64,000 bases of DNA from assembly GCF_900197575.1 (NCBI RefSeq), contig NZ_FZLN01000001.1, positions 1,116,001 through 1,180,000 on the forward strand. Direction: 5' to 3'. The stretch is from Acinetobacter apis (GTDB lineage Bacteria > Pseudomonadota > Gammaproteobacteria > Pseudomonadales > Moraxellaceae). A program made the position numbers and the translations under genes. Below the pieces are notes generated by a model. That model was not told the DNA's origin. It did not search any database and saw only the letters and a program-made list of their open reading frames with translations. Positions 1 to 9,289 of the stretch are shown here, one piece after another. Every line of letters begins with the position of its first letter. Positions within the stretch are counted from its first letter, which is position 1.

Positions 1-145
1 AAACCTAAGTTATTGTATAGTAAACTATTTTATAATCTAAGTACACTTATTCTAGTGAAAATATATTACAAAGTAGCTACAAAAAAATGCATTTTTACTT
101 TATTGGTTTTCGTAACTTTTTCTTACTTTTTAAAAGAGGCAATGT

Positions 146-850
146 ATGCATAAAATTTTACTTTCAGCAGTGTTATTTGGCCTAGGCAGTAGTGCGATTG
201 CAGCAGATCAAACCGCATTAAACTACAATGTCGTGCAGTTACAAGCGGAAGCATCGCGCGAAGTTAGCAACGATCAAATGCAAGTTGTCTTATATGTTGA
301 AAAAACCAGCAAACAGCCTGCAGATCTTGCAGCTCAAATTACACAAAATATGAATGCCGCCCTACGTTTGAGTCAAAAGTATCCTCAAATTCAAACCAAA
401 ACAGGAACCCAAAGTACGTATCCTATCTATACCAATGAAAATAGAAGTTTAAAAGAATGGCGTGCTCGCGCAGAAATACGTTTTCAAACTCATGATTTTA
501 AAGCCATGAGCCAACTCATTAGTGAGCTACAAAGTTCTTTCCAAACGGAATCTATTCAATTTACGGTATCAGACCAACAGCGCCAATTGGTTGAAAATGA
601 ACTGATTACTGAGGCATCTCAAAACTTTCAAAAAAGAGCAAAAAGCTTAGTACAGGTTTGGAATAAAACAAACTATCAAGTGGTAAGTTTAAATGTAGAA
701 ACCAATAACCAACAGTACACGCCACAGCCTTATATGCGTGCAAGTTTTGCCAAAATGGCAGCTGCAGATGCACCTGTTGCACAAGACATTAGTGCTGGAA
801 ATAGTAAGATTAATGTCAATATTAATGGCAGCATTCAATTAGAGAAGTAA
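146..850 (+). CDS. SIMPL-domain (DUF541) periplasmic protein
   Basis: A 234-residue exported protein. The N-terminus is a classic type I signal peptide with a probable cleavage after AIA (about residue 19). The rest matches the SIMPL/DUF541 pattern: an N-terminal region built around 'EASREVSNDQMQVVLYVEKTS', a central stretch containing 'TQSTYPIYTNENRSLKEWRA', and a C-terminal region rich in Asn and Gln. The family is periplasmic or outer-membrane associated and has no agreed biochemical role. An AGAGG ribosome-binding site lies just upstream of the chosen ATG. It is monocistronic, with an AT-rich upstream region. Family assignment is good; function is unknown. Confidence 0.8.
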   Translation: MHKILLSAVLFGLGSSAIAADQTALNYNVVQLQAEASREVSNDQMQVVLYVEKTSKQPADLAAQITQNMNAALRLSQKYPQIQTKTGTQSTYPIYTNENRSLKEWRARAEIRFQTHDFKAMSQLISELQSSFQTESIQFTVSDQQRQLVENELITEASQNFQKRAKSLVQVWNKTNYQVVSLNVETNNQQYTPQPYMRASFAKMAAADAPVAQDISAGNSKINVNINGSIQLEK

Positions 851-937
851 TCAATCTGTCAAATAATAAATTACATTTGTCATAATGGGTCATATTTGTG
901 TTCAAATATGACCCATCTTTCATTCTTAATCGTCTTT

Positions 938-1303
938 ATGAAATACTTTACCGCAACATCCATTTACAGTACCACAGATGAAGATACCATTAGCCTCGCC
1001 TTTTATGACGATGCAGATGATCCTATTGATTTTGTGATTTTAACTCATCAGTTAAAAAACCACGCATCATTTAATATGCATGATACAGGCTTACTTTTGA
1101 ATGATACTGACCGCGAATTCTTCAATGTAATTGAAAGTATGAAGCTTTTTCATGATGAGTTGGTCATTACCATTTGTGCAGTTGATCATGAACACGTAGA
1201 GTACGACAAAATCGTTATTGATTTAAATCAAGCCGATCCATCTGATTTACGTGATGATTTAAGATTATTCTGCCAGCACACAAATATTAGCTTAAACGCA
1301 TAA
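938..1303 (+). CDS. Small acidic protein of unknown function
   Basis: A 121-residue soluble, Asp-rich protein with no signal peptide or membrane segment. I do not recognise a family. An upstream in-frame start at 896 exists, but its first residues look like translated leader, so the ATG before KYFTATSIYS is preferred. The sequence alternates short hydrophobic strands with acidic loops ('YDDADDPIDFVILTHQL', 'DLNQADPSDLRDDLRLF'), which fits a compact alpha/beta fold. It is followed at once by a strong terminator shared with the convergent desaturase gene, so it is probably a single-gene unit. Confidence 0.6.
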   Translation: MKYFTATSIYSTTDEDTISLAFYDDADDPIDFVILTHQLKNHASFNMHDTGLLLNDTDREFFNVIESMKLFHDELVITICAVDHEHVEYDKIVIDLNQADPSDLRDDLRLFCQHTNISLNA

Positions 1304-1334
1304 AAAAGCAGCTCTTTTGAGCTGCTTTTTTTTA
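1303..1334. terminator. Bidirectional intrinsic terminator
   Basis: A perfect 8-bp stem (AGCAGCTC / GAGCTGCT, 1307-1314 and 1319-1326) with a TTTT loop, an A-run on the left and a T-run on the right. It sits between the small gene ending at 1303 and desB ending at 1343, so it can serve both strands. Confidence 0.85.
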
Positions 1335-1342
1335 ACTATATT

Positions 1343-2437
1343 TTACTTTTTAAAAGGTAACGCATATTTAAAGATACGTCCAATCACTTGACCATACTGT
1401 TTTGCCAAGCTTGCATTGTTATAGTTAATGCCATATTTTTTACACACAGCTTCAACTTTAGGTGCCATTTTGCGATAACGACGTGCAGGCACTTCAGGGA
1501 ATAAATGATGCTCAATTTGATGGCTTAAATGGCCAGTCAAAATATGAAATAATTCTGAACCTGTTAGGTTAGAAGAACCTCGAATTTGACGCATATACCA
1601 ATGCCCTTTACTTTCATTTTGTAATACACTCTTAGGGAACACTTCTACGTCTTTGGTAAAGTGTCCACAAAAGATAATACTAAATGTCCATACATTTCGC
1701 ATGCCGTTAGCGACCATATTTCCTGCTAAAACAGGAAGCGCACTTGGACCTGCAATCAAAGGGAAAAACACATAGTCTTTAAATAAAAGTTTAGAAACTT
1801 TATTTTGAATTGGCTTCCACTCTTCCCACAATTGCTGCTTGGTTTTACGACCAATGAATACGCGTCCAATTTCTAAGTTTTGAATCGCAACACCCCATTG
1901 GAAGAATAAACAAAATGGAATGCTATAAAGTGGCTGTAATAAATGACCTTTCTTCCAACGCTGCTCTGGAAATAAACGTAATAAGCCATACCCAATATCA
2001 TCATCCATACCTTTAATATTGGTATATGTATGATGCTGGAAGTTATGCGATTGACGCCAATTGTCTGCTGTACCAACAATATCCCACTCATAGCTTTGAC
2101 CCATAAGTTTTGGATCATTCATCCAATCATATTGCCCATGCATGACATTATGACCTACTTCCATATTTTCTAAAATTTTAGAAACACCGAGTAAACCTGT
2201 ACCTAACACCCAAGCTGGTGGAAACCAACCAGCAAATAACAATGCTCGTCCAGTAATATTGGTATAACGTACCGCAGAATAAACACGTCGGATGTATTTG
2301 GCGTCTTTTTCACCTAAATCATCAAGAACTTCTTGTTTAATCTGATCAAGTTCACGTGCCAAAGTATCAAGTTCTGCGTCTGTTAATTCCTTGTTTTTAG
2401 GATTTTTAAAATACTGTGTTTTTACCTGCATATTCAT
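1343..2437 (-). CDS. desB: Acyl-CoA fatty-acid desaturase (DesB-like)
   Basis: A 364-residue integral-membrane di-iron desaturase. The three histidine boxes are visible: HNVMH at 96-100, HNFQHH at 131-136 and HQIEHH at 306-311, the ligand set of the membrane fatty-acid desaturases that introduce a cis double bond into acyl chains. Hydrophobic segments at about 64-85 and 170-185, plus one near 225-260, fit the membrane fold. It lies 15 bp downstream of the flavin/2Fe-2S reductase gene in the same operon, as in the Pseudomonas aeruginosa desCB locus, where the reductase feeds electrons to the desaturase. The chain position of the double bond cannot be read from the sequence; delta-9 on acyl-CoA is inferred by analogy. 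Confidence 0.88.
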   Translation of the reverse strand: MNMQVKTQYFKNPKNKELTDAELDTLARELDQIKQEVLDDLGEKDAKYIRRVYSAVRYTNITGRALLFAGWFPPAWVLGTGLLGVSKILENMEVGHNVMHGQYDWMNDPKLMGQSYEWDIVGTADNWRQSHNFQHHTYTNIKGMDDDIGYGLLRLFPEQRWKKGHLLQPLYSIPFCLFFQWGVAIQNLEIGRVFIGRKTKQQLWEEWKPIQNKVSKLLFKDYVFFPLIAGPSALPVLAGNMVANGMRNVWTFSIIFCGHFTKDVEVFPKSVLQNESKGHWYMRQIRGSSNLTGSELFHILTGHLSHQIEHHLFPEVPARRYRKMAPKVEAVCKKYGINYNNASLAKQYGQVIGRIFKYALPFKK

Positions 2438-2452
2438 AATAAGGCTCTCTTC

Positions 2453-3532
2453 TTAAAGATCTAAAACAAGGTCAGATTTTGCTGAGTTAACACAAATACG
2501 TACCGGACTACCCGGCTCGGCATGCTCTGCTTGATTAGTAATATTTGTGGTTACGCCACTAATTTTGTTACATGAACATTTATTACAAATTCCCATACGG
2601 CAGCCATAGACAGGACGCTCATTGGCTTCTTCTAAGGCTTCTAAAATTGACCGATTCTTTGGAATCACAAATATTTTTTGTGATTTCTTCAATGTCACTG
2701 TGACTGTACCTTCTTCGGTAATTTCAATCGGTGACAATGTAAATGCTTCACTTTTAAATAAGCGTGCAGCATGAAATAAATCACGTGCGCTATTTACAAA
2801 GCCTGATGGTCCGCATGCAAATACTGCATGTTCATGTAAATCACCATAGGCTTCAACATGCTGTTCATTCAATCGTGCTGCAGCACCTTCATCTTGCGTA
2901 CAAAAAATTTGATATTTAAAATTTGGATATTGATGAGACCATGTTTCAAACTGATCTTTAAATGCAGCTTCATCTACATGCTTTACCCAATACATTAATG
3001 TCATGTGATACGCTGCGAGCTGACCTGTATGTGCAAGTTGATGCAGCATACTAAACATTGGCGTAATACCACTGCCCGCTGCCAACAGCACTACATCTTT
3101 TTCAGGATAGCCTTCACACAACATGTCACCATAAGGCTGACCAAATTCAATAATGTCGCCTATTTGTGCCATATCAGCCAACCACGTACTGACTGTACCA
3201 CCTGATACTGTTTTGAATGTCAGTTGAACATGCGTTGCATCTAAACGAGTTAAACTGTATGTGCGTTCTAAACGGCGCCCTGCAATCTCAACAATAACAG
3301 GATGATGTTGTCCTGCAACGCCATAATTCATACGCTTATTGCATTCCACAGTTAACGAAACCATACCTTTTGCAACATGTTCTTTTTTGGTGATACGTCC
3401 AAGCATTTGATCCATTGACCAAAGCGGATTTATCTTTTGTGCCCAAAAATTTAGAATATGTGTGTCGTATATGCTGCTTGATAAAAACTTCAAGGCAGGA
3501 TTCTTTCGCTGTGTTACATGCATTTCGGCCAT
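2453..3532 (-). CDS. desC: Ferredoxin reductase, electron donor of the desaturase (DesC-like)
   Basis: A 359-residue single-chain oxidoreductase with three modules in order. The first is an FAD-binding barrel with the RTYS motif at 90-93. The second is an NAD(P)-binding domain with AAGSGITP at 151-158. The third is a C-terminal plant-type 2Fe-2S ferredoxin domain with Cys 311, 316, 319 and about 347. This architecture passes electrons from NAD(P)H to a membrane di-iron desaturase. It is the first gene of a two-gene operon with desB and is divergent from desT; the promoter region between them carries a long AT-rich inverted repeat. This matches the desT-desCB arrangement of Pseudomonas. Confidence 0.88.
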   Translation of the reverse strand: MAEMHVTQRKNPALKFLSSSIYDTHILNFWAQKINPLWSMDQMLGRITKKEHVAKGMVSLTVECNKRMNYGVAGQHHPVIVEIAGRRLERTYSLTRLDATHVQLTFKTVSGGTVSTWLADMAQIGDIIEFGQPYGDMLCEGYPEKDVVLLAAGSGITPMFSMLHQLAHTGQLAAYHMTLMYWVKHVDEAAFKDQFETWSHQYPNFKYQIFCTQDEGAAARLNEQHVEAYGDLHEHAVFACGPSGFVNSARDLFHAARLFKSEAFTLSPIEITEEGTVTVTLKKSQKIFVIPKNRSILEALEEANERPVYGCRMGICNKCSCNKISGVTTNITNQAEHAEPGSPVRICVNSAKSDLVLDL

Positions 3533-3557
3533 CTCAATTTATGACTTTTGAATTATT

Positions 3558-3581
3558 ATACACATGTATATATATATGTAT
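3558..3581. promoter_or_regulatory. Candidate DesT operator in the divergent desC/desT promoter region
   Basis: A 24-bp imperfect inverted repeat made of alternating TA steps. Position by position, 20 of 24 bases match the reverse complement. It lies centrally between the divergent desC and desT starts, where TetR-family repressors usually bind. Being AT-rich it also overlaps likely -10 elements. Assignment is by position and symmetry only. Confidence 0.45.
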
Positions 3582-3656
3582 AGTATTAAAACATTTCATG
3601 ACAATATTTCTAATTCAACTGAGATCAGGCTATAATCAAAAATAAAGAGATTTTGA

Positions 3657-4367
3657 ATGGATAGCATGGCTTCTGCACCGACAATGACAAAGCATCAAAC
3701 GCTCGGCTTAACTGACAAAGAAGCCAAAACCTCACCTAGAACGGTGGGCAGAAAAGCAACGATTACGAAAGAAGAATTATTCCAAGCAACTTTGAATTTA
3801 ATTGGGCCACAAAAAAGTATTTCATCTTTAAGCTTACGTGAAGTGGCAAGAGAAGCAGGCATTGCGCCAAATAGTTTTTATCGCCACTTTCGTGATATTG
3901 ATGAACTGACGATTGAGCTGATTAATCGCGCAGGTTTGGTTTTACGCCAAATCATTCGTGAAGCACGCCTGCGGGCAACAAAACAAGAACGTATTATTCG
4001 CACCTCTGTAGAAATATTTTTACAACAACTTGATGCGGATGAAGGTTATTTAAGTCTTTTGCTCAGAGAAGGTTATACTGGTTCTATCTCTTATAAACAA
4101 GCTGTTGAACAGCAACTTAAGTTTTTCCAACAAGAGTTACAAGAAGATTTAATTCGAATTGAAGCCTTAAATCACAGTAAAATGGCGCATCCTGAAATTG
4201 TGGCTATTGGCATTACTCAGCTTGTATTTAATATGGGGGCTAAAATTATTGATTTGCCTCTTAAAGAGCGTCGAAGGACGGCCGAGCAAACCATGTTAAT
4301 GATTCGAATGATATTAGAAGGTGCTCGCTGTTTAGATCAAGATCATCGTTCAAAAAATAATACTTAA
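3657..4367 (+). CDS. desT: TetR-family regulator of unsaturated fatty-acid synthesis (DesT/FabR type)
   Basis: A 236-residue TetR-family protein. After a variable leader of about 33 residues comes a TetR helix-turn-helix: 'LSLREVAREAGIAPNSFYRH' followed by FRDIDELTIELINRAG. This closely resembles E. coli FabR and Pseudomonas DesT. The C-terminal all-helical ligand domain spans roughly 90-225. The gene is divergent from desC-desB. DesT represses desCB in P. aeruginosa in response to the saturated/unsaturated acyl-CoA balance, and the same logic is inferred here. A second in-frame Met three residues downstream is an equally possible start. Confidence 0.82.
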   Translation: MDSMASAPTMTKHQTLGLTDKEAKTSPRTVGRKATITKEELFQATLNLIGPQKSISSLSLREVAREAGIAPNSFYRHFRDIDELTIELINRAGLVLRQIIREARLRATKQERIIRTSVEIFLQQLDADEGYLSLLLREGYTGSISYKQAVEQQLKFFQQELQEDLIRIEALNHSKMAHPEIVAIGITQLVFNMGAKIIDLPLKERRRTAEQTMLMIRMILEGARCLDQDHRSKNNT

Positions 4368-4453
4368 AATGTTATACTTCGGTGCGATCAATTTTTCGAT
4401 GCATCTTTTTGCTTTTTTCGTGTCATTTAATGCTCCATCAGTTTGGTATGGCC

Positions 4454-5476
4454 ATGAAACAACTCACCGATTATCATATCACCGCGATTAGCTATTTTAT
4501 TATTAGCGTCGCTTTAGCATGTATTATCCCATTACATTTATTGGCAAGTTTTTTTGCTGGCTTTTTAATTTATGAAACCATCTTGTCATTAGACAAAGTA
4601 ATTAACCGTTATACACAAAACCGTCGCACCAAATTAATTATTAGCATTGCCCTCAGTGTCGCTATTCTGTCTACCTTGGCATTTGCCATGTCAAGTTTGA
4701 TTAGCTTTGCCTTATATGATTTACAAGGTCATGGCATGGCAACATTTAATCAGCATATTGATCACACGTTAATGAGTGTCCAACAAGAAATCTCACATTA
4801 TTTACCAAGTTATATTCCCGCCAATGTAGCTGATTTAAAAAATAGTTTATTAGAGCTGATTAAAAACAATTTAGAGTTACTCAAAACCGCAGGCACTGAC
4901 CTAATTCATAACATTGCCACCACGCTCATTGGTTTAATTATTGGGATTTTAGTGTCGATTCAACAACCACGCTCGCCAAATAAGCAAGTTTATCCTGTAT
5001 TTAAGCAAGCTTTGATTGACCGTGTACAACGATTAGCAGATTCATTTCGCAATGTCGTATTTGCTCAAATAAAAATTTCTTTGATCAATACTGGTCTATT
5101 TATTATTTTTTGTTTTGTTATTTTACCTCTCTTTGGTGTTTCATTGCCTTTTGCCAAGACACTGACCATTATCACCTTTATTTTTGGCTTAATCCCTATT
5201 GTGGGTAATTTACTATCTAACTCATTAATTGTGGTTTCAGGTTTAACTATTTCACTACCTGTAGCATTGTCATGTTTACTGTATTTGGTGTTAATTCATA
5301 AACTTGAATATTTTATTAATGCACAAATTATTGGGACTAAAATTAATGCCAAAGCATGGGAAGTGTTATTGGCCATGTTAATTTTTGAGTCTATTTTTGG
5401 TTTAAGCGGCTTAATTGTGGCACCCATCTTTTATGCTTATTTAAAGCTTGAACTCAGCTGTGCCAAAATGATTTAA
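4454..5476 (+). CDS. PerM/AI-2E-type membrane protein
   Basis: A 340-residue polytopic protein of the PerM (UPF0118, 'AI-2E transporter') family. Two hydrophobic segments open the protein ('ISYFIISVALACIIPLHLLA', then FAGFLIYETI) and a third follows the basic loop NRYTQNRRTK. A long amphipathic periplasmic region comes next, and a C-terminal cluster of membrane helices ends in FGLSGLIVAPIFYAYLKLEL, the conserved family ending. Family members are described as transporters of signalling molecules or ions, but few have proven substrates. The start is uncertain: GTG 4382, ATG 4430 and ATG 4448 are also in frame and none has a strong ribosome-binding site. Confidence 0.78.
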   Translation: MKQLTDYHITAISYFIISVALACIIPLHLLASFFAGFLIYETILSLDKVINRYTQNRRTKLIISIALSVAILSTLAFAMSSLISFALYDLQGHGMATFNQHIDHTLMSVQQEISHYLPSYIPANVADLKNSLLELIKNNLELLKTAGTDLIHNIATTLIGLIIGILVSIQQPRSPNKQVYPVFKQALIDRVQRLADSFRNVVFAQIKISLINTGLFIIFCFVILPLFGVSLPFAKTLTIITFIFGLIPIVGNLLSNSLIVVSGLTISLPVALSCLLYLVLIHKLEYFINAQIIGTKINAKAWEVLLAMLIFESIFGLSGLIVAPIFYAYLKLELSCAKMI

Positions 5477-5481
5477 CAGAT

Positions 5482-5514
5482 AAAAAAATCCCCTCAATAT
5501 GAGGGGATTTTTTA
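5482..5514. terminator. Bidirectional intrinsic terminator
   Basis: A 9-bp stem (AATCCCCTC at 5487-5495 with GAGGGGATT at 5501-5509), a 5-nt loop, and A- and T-tracts on either side. It separates the convergent PerM-type gene and rapA. Confidence 0.9.
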
Positions 5515-8352
5515 TTAAGGTTTAACAGCCACTAAAATTTGTATGGCTTCTGGTGTTAAAGATAAATGATCTAAACGCTCAAGCCCTTCTTTTTGCAATT
5601 TTTGCAGACGATCAATTTCATCTTGACGAATACTTGGATTAAACTGCTTTAAATACACCAAACGGTCAATCTCATACTGCCATTGTTTACTGTAATTGAT
5701 TTTTGCTTGCTCTTGTAGCTTTGGCAAATGGACTTTTGCAATGTCTAAAGCTTGGGTATAGCGTGCTTCAATCACTTCACGGCGTGCTTTGACAATTTGT
5801 CGACAACTGTTGCCATCGAGGTGTTTTAGATGCGGTTTCAAAATATGCGCATCAATTTTTTGCGATAGATCTTGACCATTTTCACTCAAAAGCACACGAA
5901 TTAATTGTGACGGCACACTCGCTAAAACATTTAAAGCTTTTGGCGCAACAACATCTATTTTAAACCAAATCTCAATTAACACAGTACCAGGCTTAATTGC
6001 ATTTGATTTAAGCAATGCTACATTGGTGCTTCCAAAGGATTGAGTACGAATCATCTCCATGATGCTCTCAACAAATGGATGCTCAAGTGTTAAATAATTG
6101 GCATCTTCTCGGATTTGAGCTTGGTCACGATAAAATGTCGCTGTCATGCCATCTTCATCCAATGAAATACCCTGTACTTGCATTTGATCTGTTGGCTTAA
6201 TAATTACCGTACCATTGCTTTGCTCATCAAAATCAATGTTGGTAGATGACATGAATTGCTTGATAAACATTGGTAATGTTGAATTATCATCATAATTGTC
6301 TAACGCATTGACAATATTTTGTGCCACCACAGGTCGGCATGAGTTGTACTCTAATAAACGATCACGCCCTTCTTGCAGCTCTTTCTCCAAAGCTTGACGC
6401 TGAACAGTCACCGCTTGCAGTAACTCATCAAATGATGAACCTAAATCTGCTAATAAATGTCCTTTTAACTCTGCAATAAAGTTCTCTTGCAAAGTTTGTG
6501 CAGTTGGTGAAATTTGGTTGAAGATATTGAGTGCTTCATTATACCAACGGAACATACGCTCTTGTGCTGTACCTAATAGGTAAGGCACATGAATTTGAAT
6601 ACGGTTTTCTTGACCAATTCGGTCTAAACGACCAATTCGCTGCTCAAGTACATCTGGGTTCGATGGCAAGTCAAACAAAATGAGGTCACTTGCAAATTGG
6701 AAGTTACGCCCTTCTGAACCGATTTCAGAACACAATAAAATTTGTGCACCGTTCACATCTTCAGCAAAATATGCTGCAGCTTGATCTCGTTCTAATAAAC
6801 TCATACCTTCATGGAACATGGCGGTACGAATCCCTGCATGTAAACGAAGGACATTTTCAAGTGCTTCAACCACAGGACCGCTTCTTGCAATCAATAGCAC
6901 TTTTTTATGTTTTAATGCCTTTCGCAGCGTTTCCATCAACCATGTCACACGCGGATCAGTTTGCATCCATGAGCCATCAATTTGTGCCTCTTCAGGCCAC
7001 ATTTGCTCACGCAGCTTGCCATTTTTAGACCAATTTTCAGGTGCAGCCAATGCCACAGGTTGGCAGTCACGACCTGGAAAACCTTGAATGGCTTCACGGG
7101 TATTTCTAAACAAAATACGCCCAGTGCCATGACGGTCTAACAATTCTTGAATAGCTTGATAACGTTGTTCAGGTACATCTTGGATACGATGACCAAGCAA
7201 ATGATCCAATACAACCAAGTGTTGTTCATTGAGCTGAGCGTCAGACAACAATACTTCGGCAATTTTTGCAGTTTCTTTGTATTTATCTTCTTCATCCAAG
7301 AAGGTATCTAAATTGCTAAAACGCTGAGGATCAAGTAAACGTAGGCGTGCAAAATGGCTTTCAACACCGAGTTGTTCAGGCGTTGCTGTAAGTAATAACA
7401 CCCCTGCTGTTTGCTCAGCAAATTCTTCAATTAAGTCATAGCGGTCATTGCCGCCTTCTTCTTCATTCCACATCAAATGATGGGCTTCATCGACAACAAG
7501 TAAATCAAACCCTGCAGCCAGTGCTTGTTCACGTAAATCATCATGGTCAATCATCAAATCAATACTTGCAATAATATATTGCTCTGTTTGAAATGGATTT
7601 AAATCAGGGTCATTTTCACGCATTGCTGCTGTGCGTGTTAAATCGAAAATTGAGAAGTTGAGATTAAAACGACGACGCATTTCAATCATCCACTGATATT
7701 GCAGTGAATCAGGTACTAAAATCAGCACACGTTCAGCACGTGAAGTTTTTAATTGCTGATGGATAATCAAACCTGCTTCAATGGTTTTTCCAAGCCCAAC
7801 TTCATCTGCGAGCAATACGCGTGGCGCAAAACGCTTACCCACTTCATGTGCAATATATAGTTGGTGTGGAATTAATCCGACACGTGCACCCAATAACCCA
7901 CGTAATGGATTGGTATGCATATTGGCTTGCATTTGTAAGGCTTCTATACGTAAGTCATACCATGCTTTGATATCAACTTGACTTGCCAATAAACGGTCAA
8001 GTGGCTTTGACAATTGGATTTGTGCGCCAATTCGTGTTTCATTTAGCGTTTTACGCTCAAGCTCACCATTGTCTAATGTACGTACTGCATGGTAGCGAAT
8101 CACACCAAAACGCTCTTCAAATGATTCAACTTTCCAAGTGCTTCCTTCTTGATCTTGAAGTTCATCATTTACATTAAAAACAATACGAGATAAAGGTGCA
8201 TTGTTCTTAGCATAAACTCGTGTTTCATCACTTTTTGGAAATAAAATGCTGACAGAACGCTCATCTACATCAATCACGATACCTAAACCAAGCTCTGTTT
8301 CTGTATCGGATAACCAACGTTGACCAATAGCAAATTGTTGCAATTTTTTCAC
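5515..8352 (-). CDS. rapA: RNA polymerase-associated SWI2/SNF2 ATPase RapA (HepA)
   Basis: A 945-residue protein close in length to E. coli RapA (968). The N-terminal Tudor-like region covers about 1-110 (GQRWLSDTETELGLG). The helicase core follows, with Walker A DEVGLGKT at 183-190 and DEAH at 288-291. Motif III is LLLTATPEQLG, and the helicase C lobe includes 'SDLILFDLPSNPDVLEQRIG' and RLDRIGQ. A RapA-specific C-terminal half completes it. RapA binds core RNA polymerase and uses ATP to recycle it from post-termination complexes. The start codon is GTG with only a weak upstream Shine-Dalgarno. It is monocistronic. Confidence 0.95.
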   Translation of the reverse strand: MKKLQQFAIGQRWLSDTETELGLGIVIDVDERSVSILFPKSDETRVYAKNNAPLSRIVFNVNDELQDQEGSTWKVESFEERFGVIRYHAVRTLDNGELERKTLNETRIGAQIQLSKPLDRLLASQVDIKAWYDLRIEALQMQANMHTNPLRGLLGARVGLIPHQLYIAHEVGKRFAPRVLLADEVGLGKTIEAGLIIHQQLKTSRAERVLILVPDSLQYQWMIEMRRRFNLNFSIFDLTRTAAMRENDPDLNPFQTEQYIIASIDLMIDHDDLREQALAAGFDLLVVDEAHHLMWNEEEGGNDRYDLIEEFAEQTAGVLLLTATPEQLGVESHFARLRLLDPQRFSNLDTFLDEEDKYKETAKIAEVLLSDAQLNEQHLVVLDHLLGHRIQDVPEQRYQAIQELLDRHGTGRILFRNTREAIQGFPGRDCQPVALAAPENWSKNGKLREQMWPEEAQIDGSWMQTDPRVTWLMETLRKALKHKKVLLIARSGPVVEALENVLRLHAGIRTAMFHEGMSLLERDQAAAYFAEDVNGAQILLCSEIGSEGRNFQFASDLILFDLPSNPDVLEQRIGRLDRIGQENRIQIHVPYLLGTAQERMFRWYNEALNIFNQISPTAQTLQENFIAELKGHLLADLGSSFDELLQAVTVQRQALEKELQEGRDRLLEYNSCRPVVAQNIVNALDNYDDNSTLPMFIKQFMSSTNIDFDEQSNGTVIIKPTDQMQVQGISLDEDGMTATFYRDQAQIREDANYLTLEHPFVESIMEMIRTQSFGSTNVALLKSNAIKPGTVLIEIWFKIDVVAPKALNVLASVPSQLIRVLLSENGQDLSQKIDAHILKPHLKHLDGNSCRQIVKARREVIEARYTQALDIAKVHLPKLQEQAKINYSKQWQYEIDRLVYLKQFNPSIRQDEIDRLQKLQKEGLERLDHLSLTPEAIQILVAVKP

Positions 8353-8478
8353 CTTTTTCAGTTTACACTAAACACCTTTATACTCAGATTGAGTGATGGC
8401 TTTAGCTTTAATTTAAATATTGTTGCCGCTTAAATACATTTTAATATGTACCTAGCTGCTAAAAAACATTTCACCACA

Positions 8479-9123
8479 TTAAAATGGTACAGGACATTCA
8501 AAATGTAATACATGCTCTGTTTTCGGGTGCTTAAAACCCAATTGATAAGCATGCAAACACAGCCTGTCTTTTAATTGCTGTTGCTCAGCATCTGCATATA
8601 GTGTATCACCAATAATTGGATGTCCTAAATATTGCATATGTACACGAAGTTGATGCGCACGCCCTGTAATTGGAACCAATTTTATTCGTGTGACCGGATA
8701 GCCATTGATCTCAAACTGCTCTAAAGCACTCCAATGTGTCAGAGCTTGTTTAGAATGGGTTTGATCTACAATGTGTAATGGCGGACGGGTTTCATCATAA
8801 ATGACAGGAATATCAATGGTTCCTTTATCATAAATATGTCCTGCCACAATGGCTTGGTAAGTTTTAGTGGTTTCACGAAGTTGAAATTGTTTTGAAATCC
8901 GATTTTGCCCTAAACGTGTTAAAGCAAACACCAAAATTCCTGAAGTATCTCGGTCTAAACGATGAATTAATAATGTTTTGGGCTCAACTGCGACTAAACG
9001 CGTTAATACGCTGTCATAAAGCGCATCACCACGCCCAGGCACACTGAGTAATCCTGCGGGCTTATGAATAACAATAAAGTCTTCATCTTGATGAATTAAA
9101 TGCTTTGTTAAAAAGTCGCTCAA
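8479..9123 (-). CDS. rluA: RluA-family pseudouridine synthase
   Basis: A 214-residue pseudouridine synthase without an N-terminal S4 domain, matching RluA (219 residues in E. coli) rather than RluC/RluD. The catalytic motif HRLDRDTSG is at 54-62 with Asp57 as nucleophile. The 'KPAGLLSVPGRG' and TGRAHQLRVHM motifs of the family are present. RluA modifies U746 of 23S rRNA and U32 of several tRNAs in E. coli. A second member of the superfamily, rluD, lies further along this window. It is monocistronic, with about 125 bp between it and rapA. Confidence 0.85.
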   Translation of the reverse strand: MSDFLTKHLIHQDEDFIVIHKPAGLLSVPGRGDALYDSVLTRLVAVEPKTLLIHRLDRDTSGILVFALTRLGQNRISKQFQLRETTKTYQAIVAGHIYDKGTIDIPVIYDETRPPLHIVDQTHSKQALTHWSALEQFEINGYPVTRIKLVPITGRAHQLRVHMQYLGHPIIGDTLYADAEQQQLKDRLCLHAYQLGFKHPKTEHVLHFECPVPF

Positions 9124-9250
9124 CGGATCATCCTCAAGCCATGATCAAAATAAGGCGTGCCATCATAAGGAGCTTGGGTCAGAAACACAAGTTATCTCAA
9201 GCAATTGTATAGATTACACGTTATTTTCATCACAACATCATCATGAAATC

Positions 9251-9285
9251 AAACAAAGGCATGTCATTTTGACATGCCTTTGTTT
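9251..9285. terminator. Strong hairpin terminator after hemL
   Basis: A perfect 16-bp inverted repeat (left arm 9251-9266, right arm 9270-9285) with a TTT loop and T/A-rich flanks. It ends 5 bp from the hemL stop codon and serves the minus-strand hemL transcript, possibly both strands. Confidence 0.85.
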
Positions 9286-9289
9286 CAAA

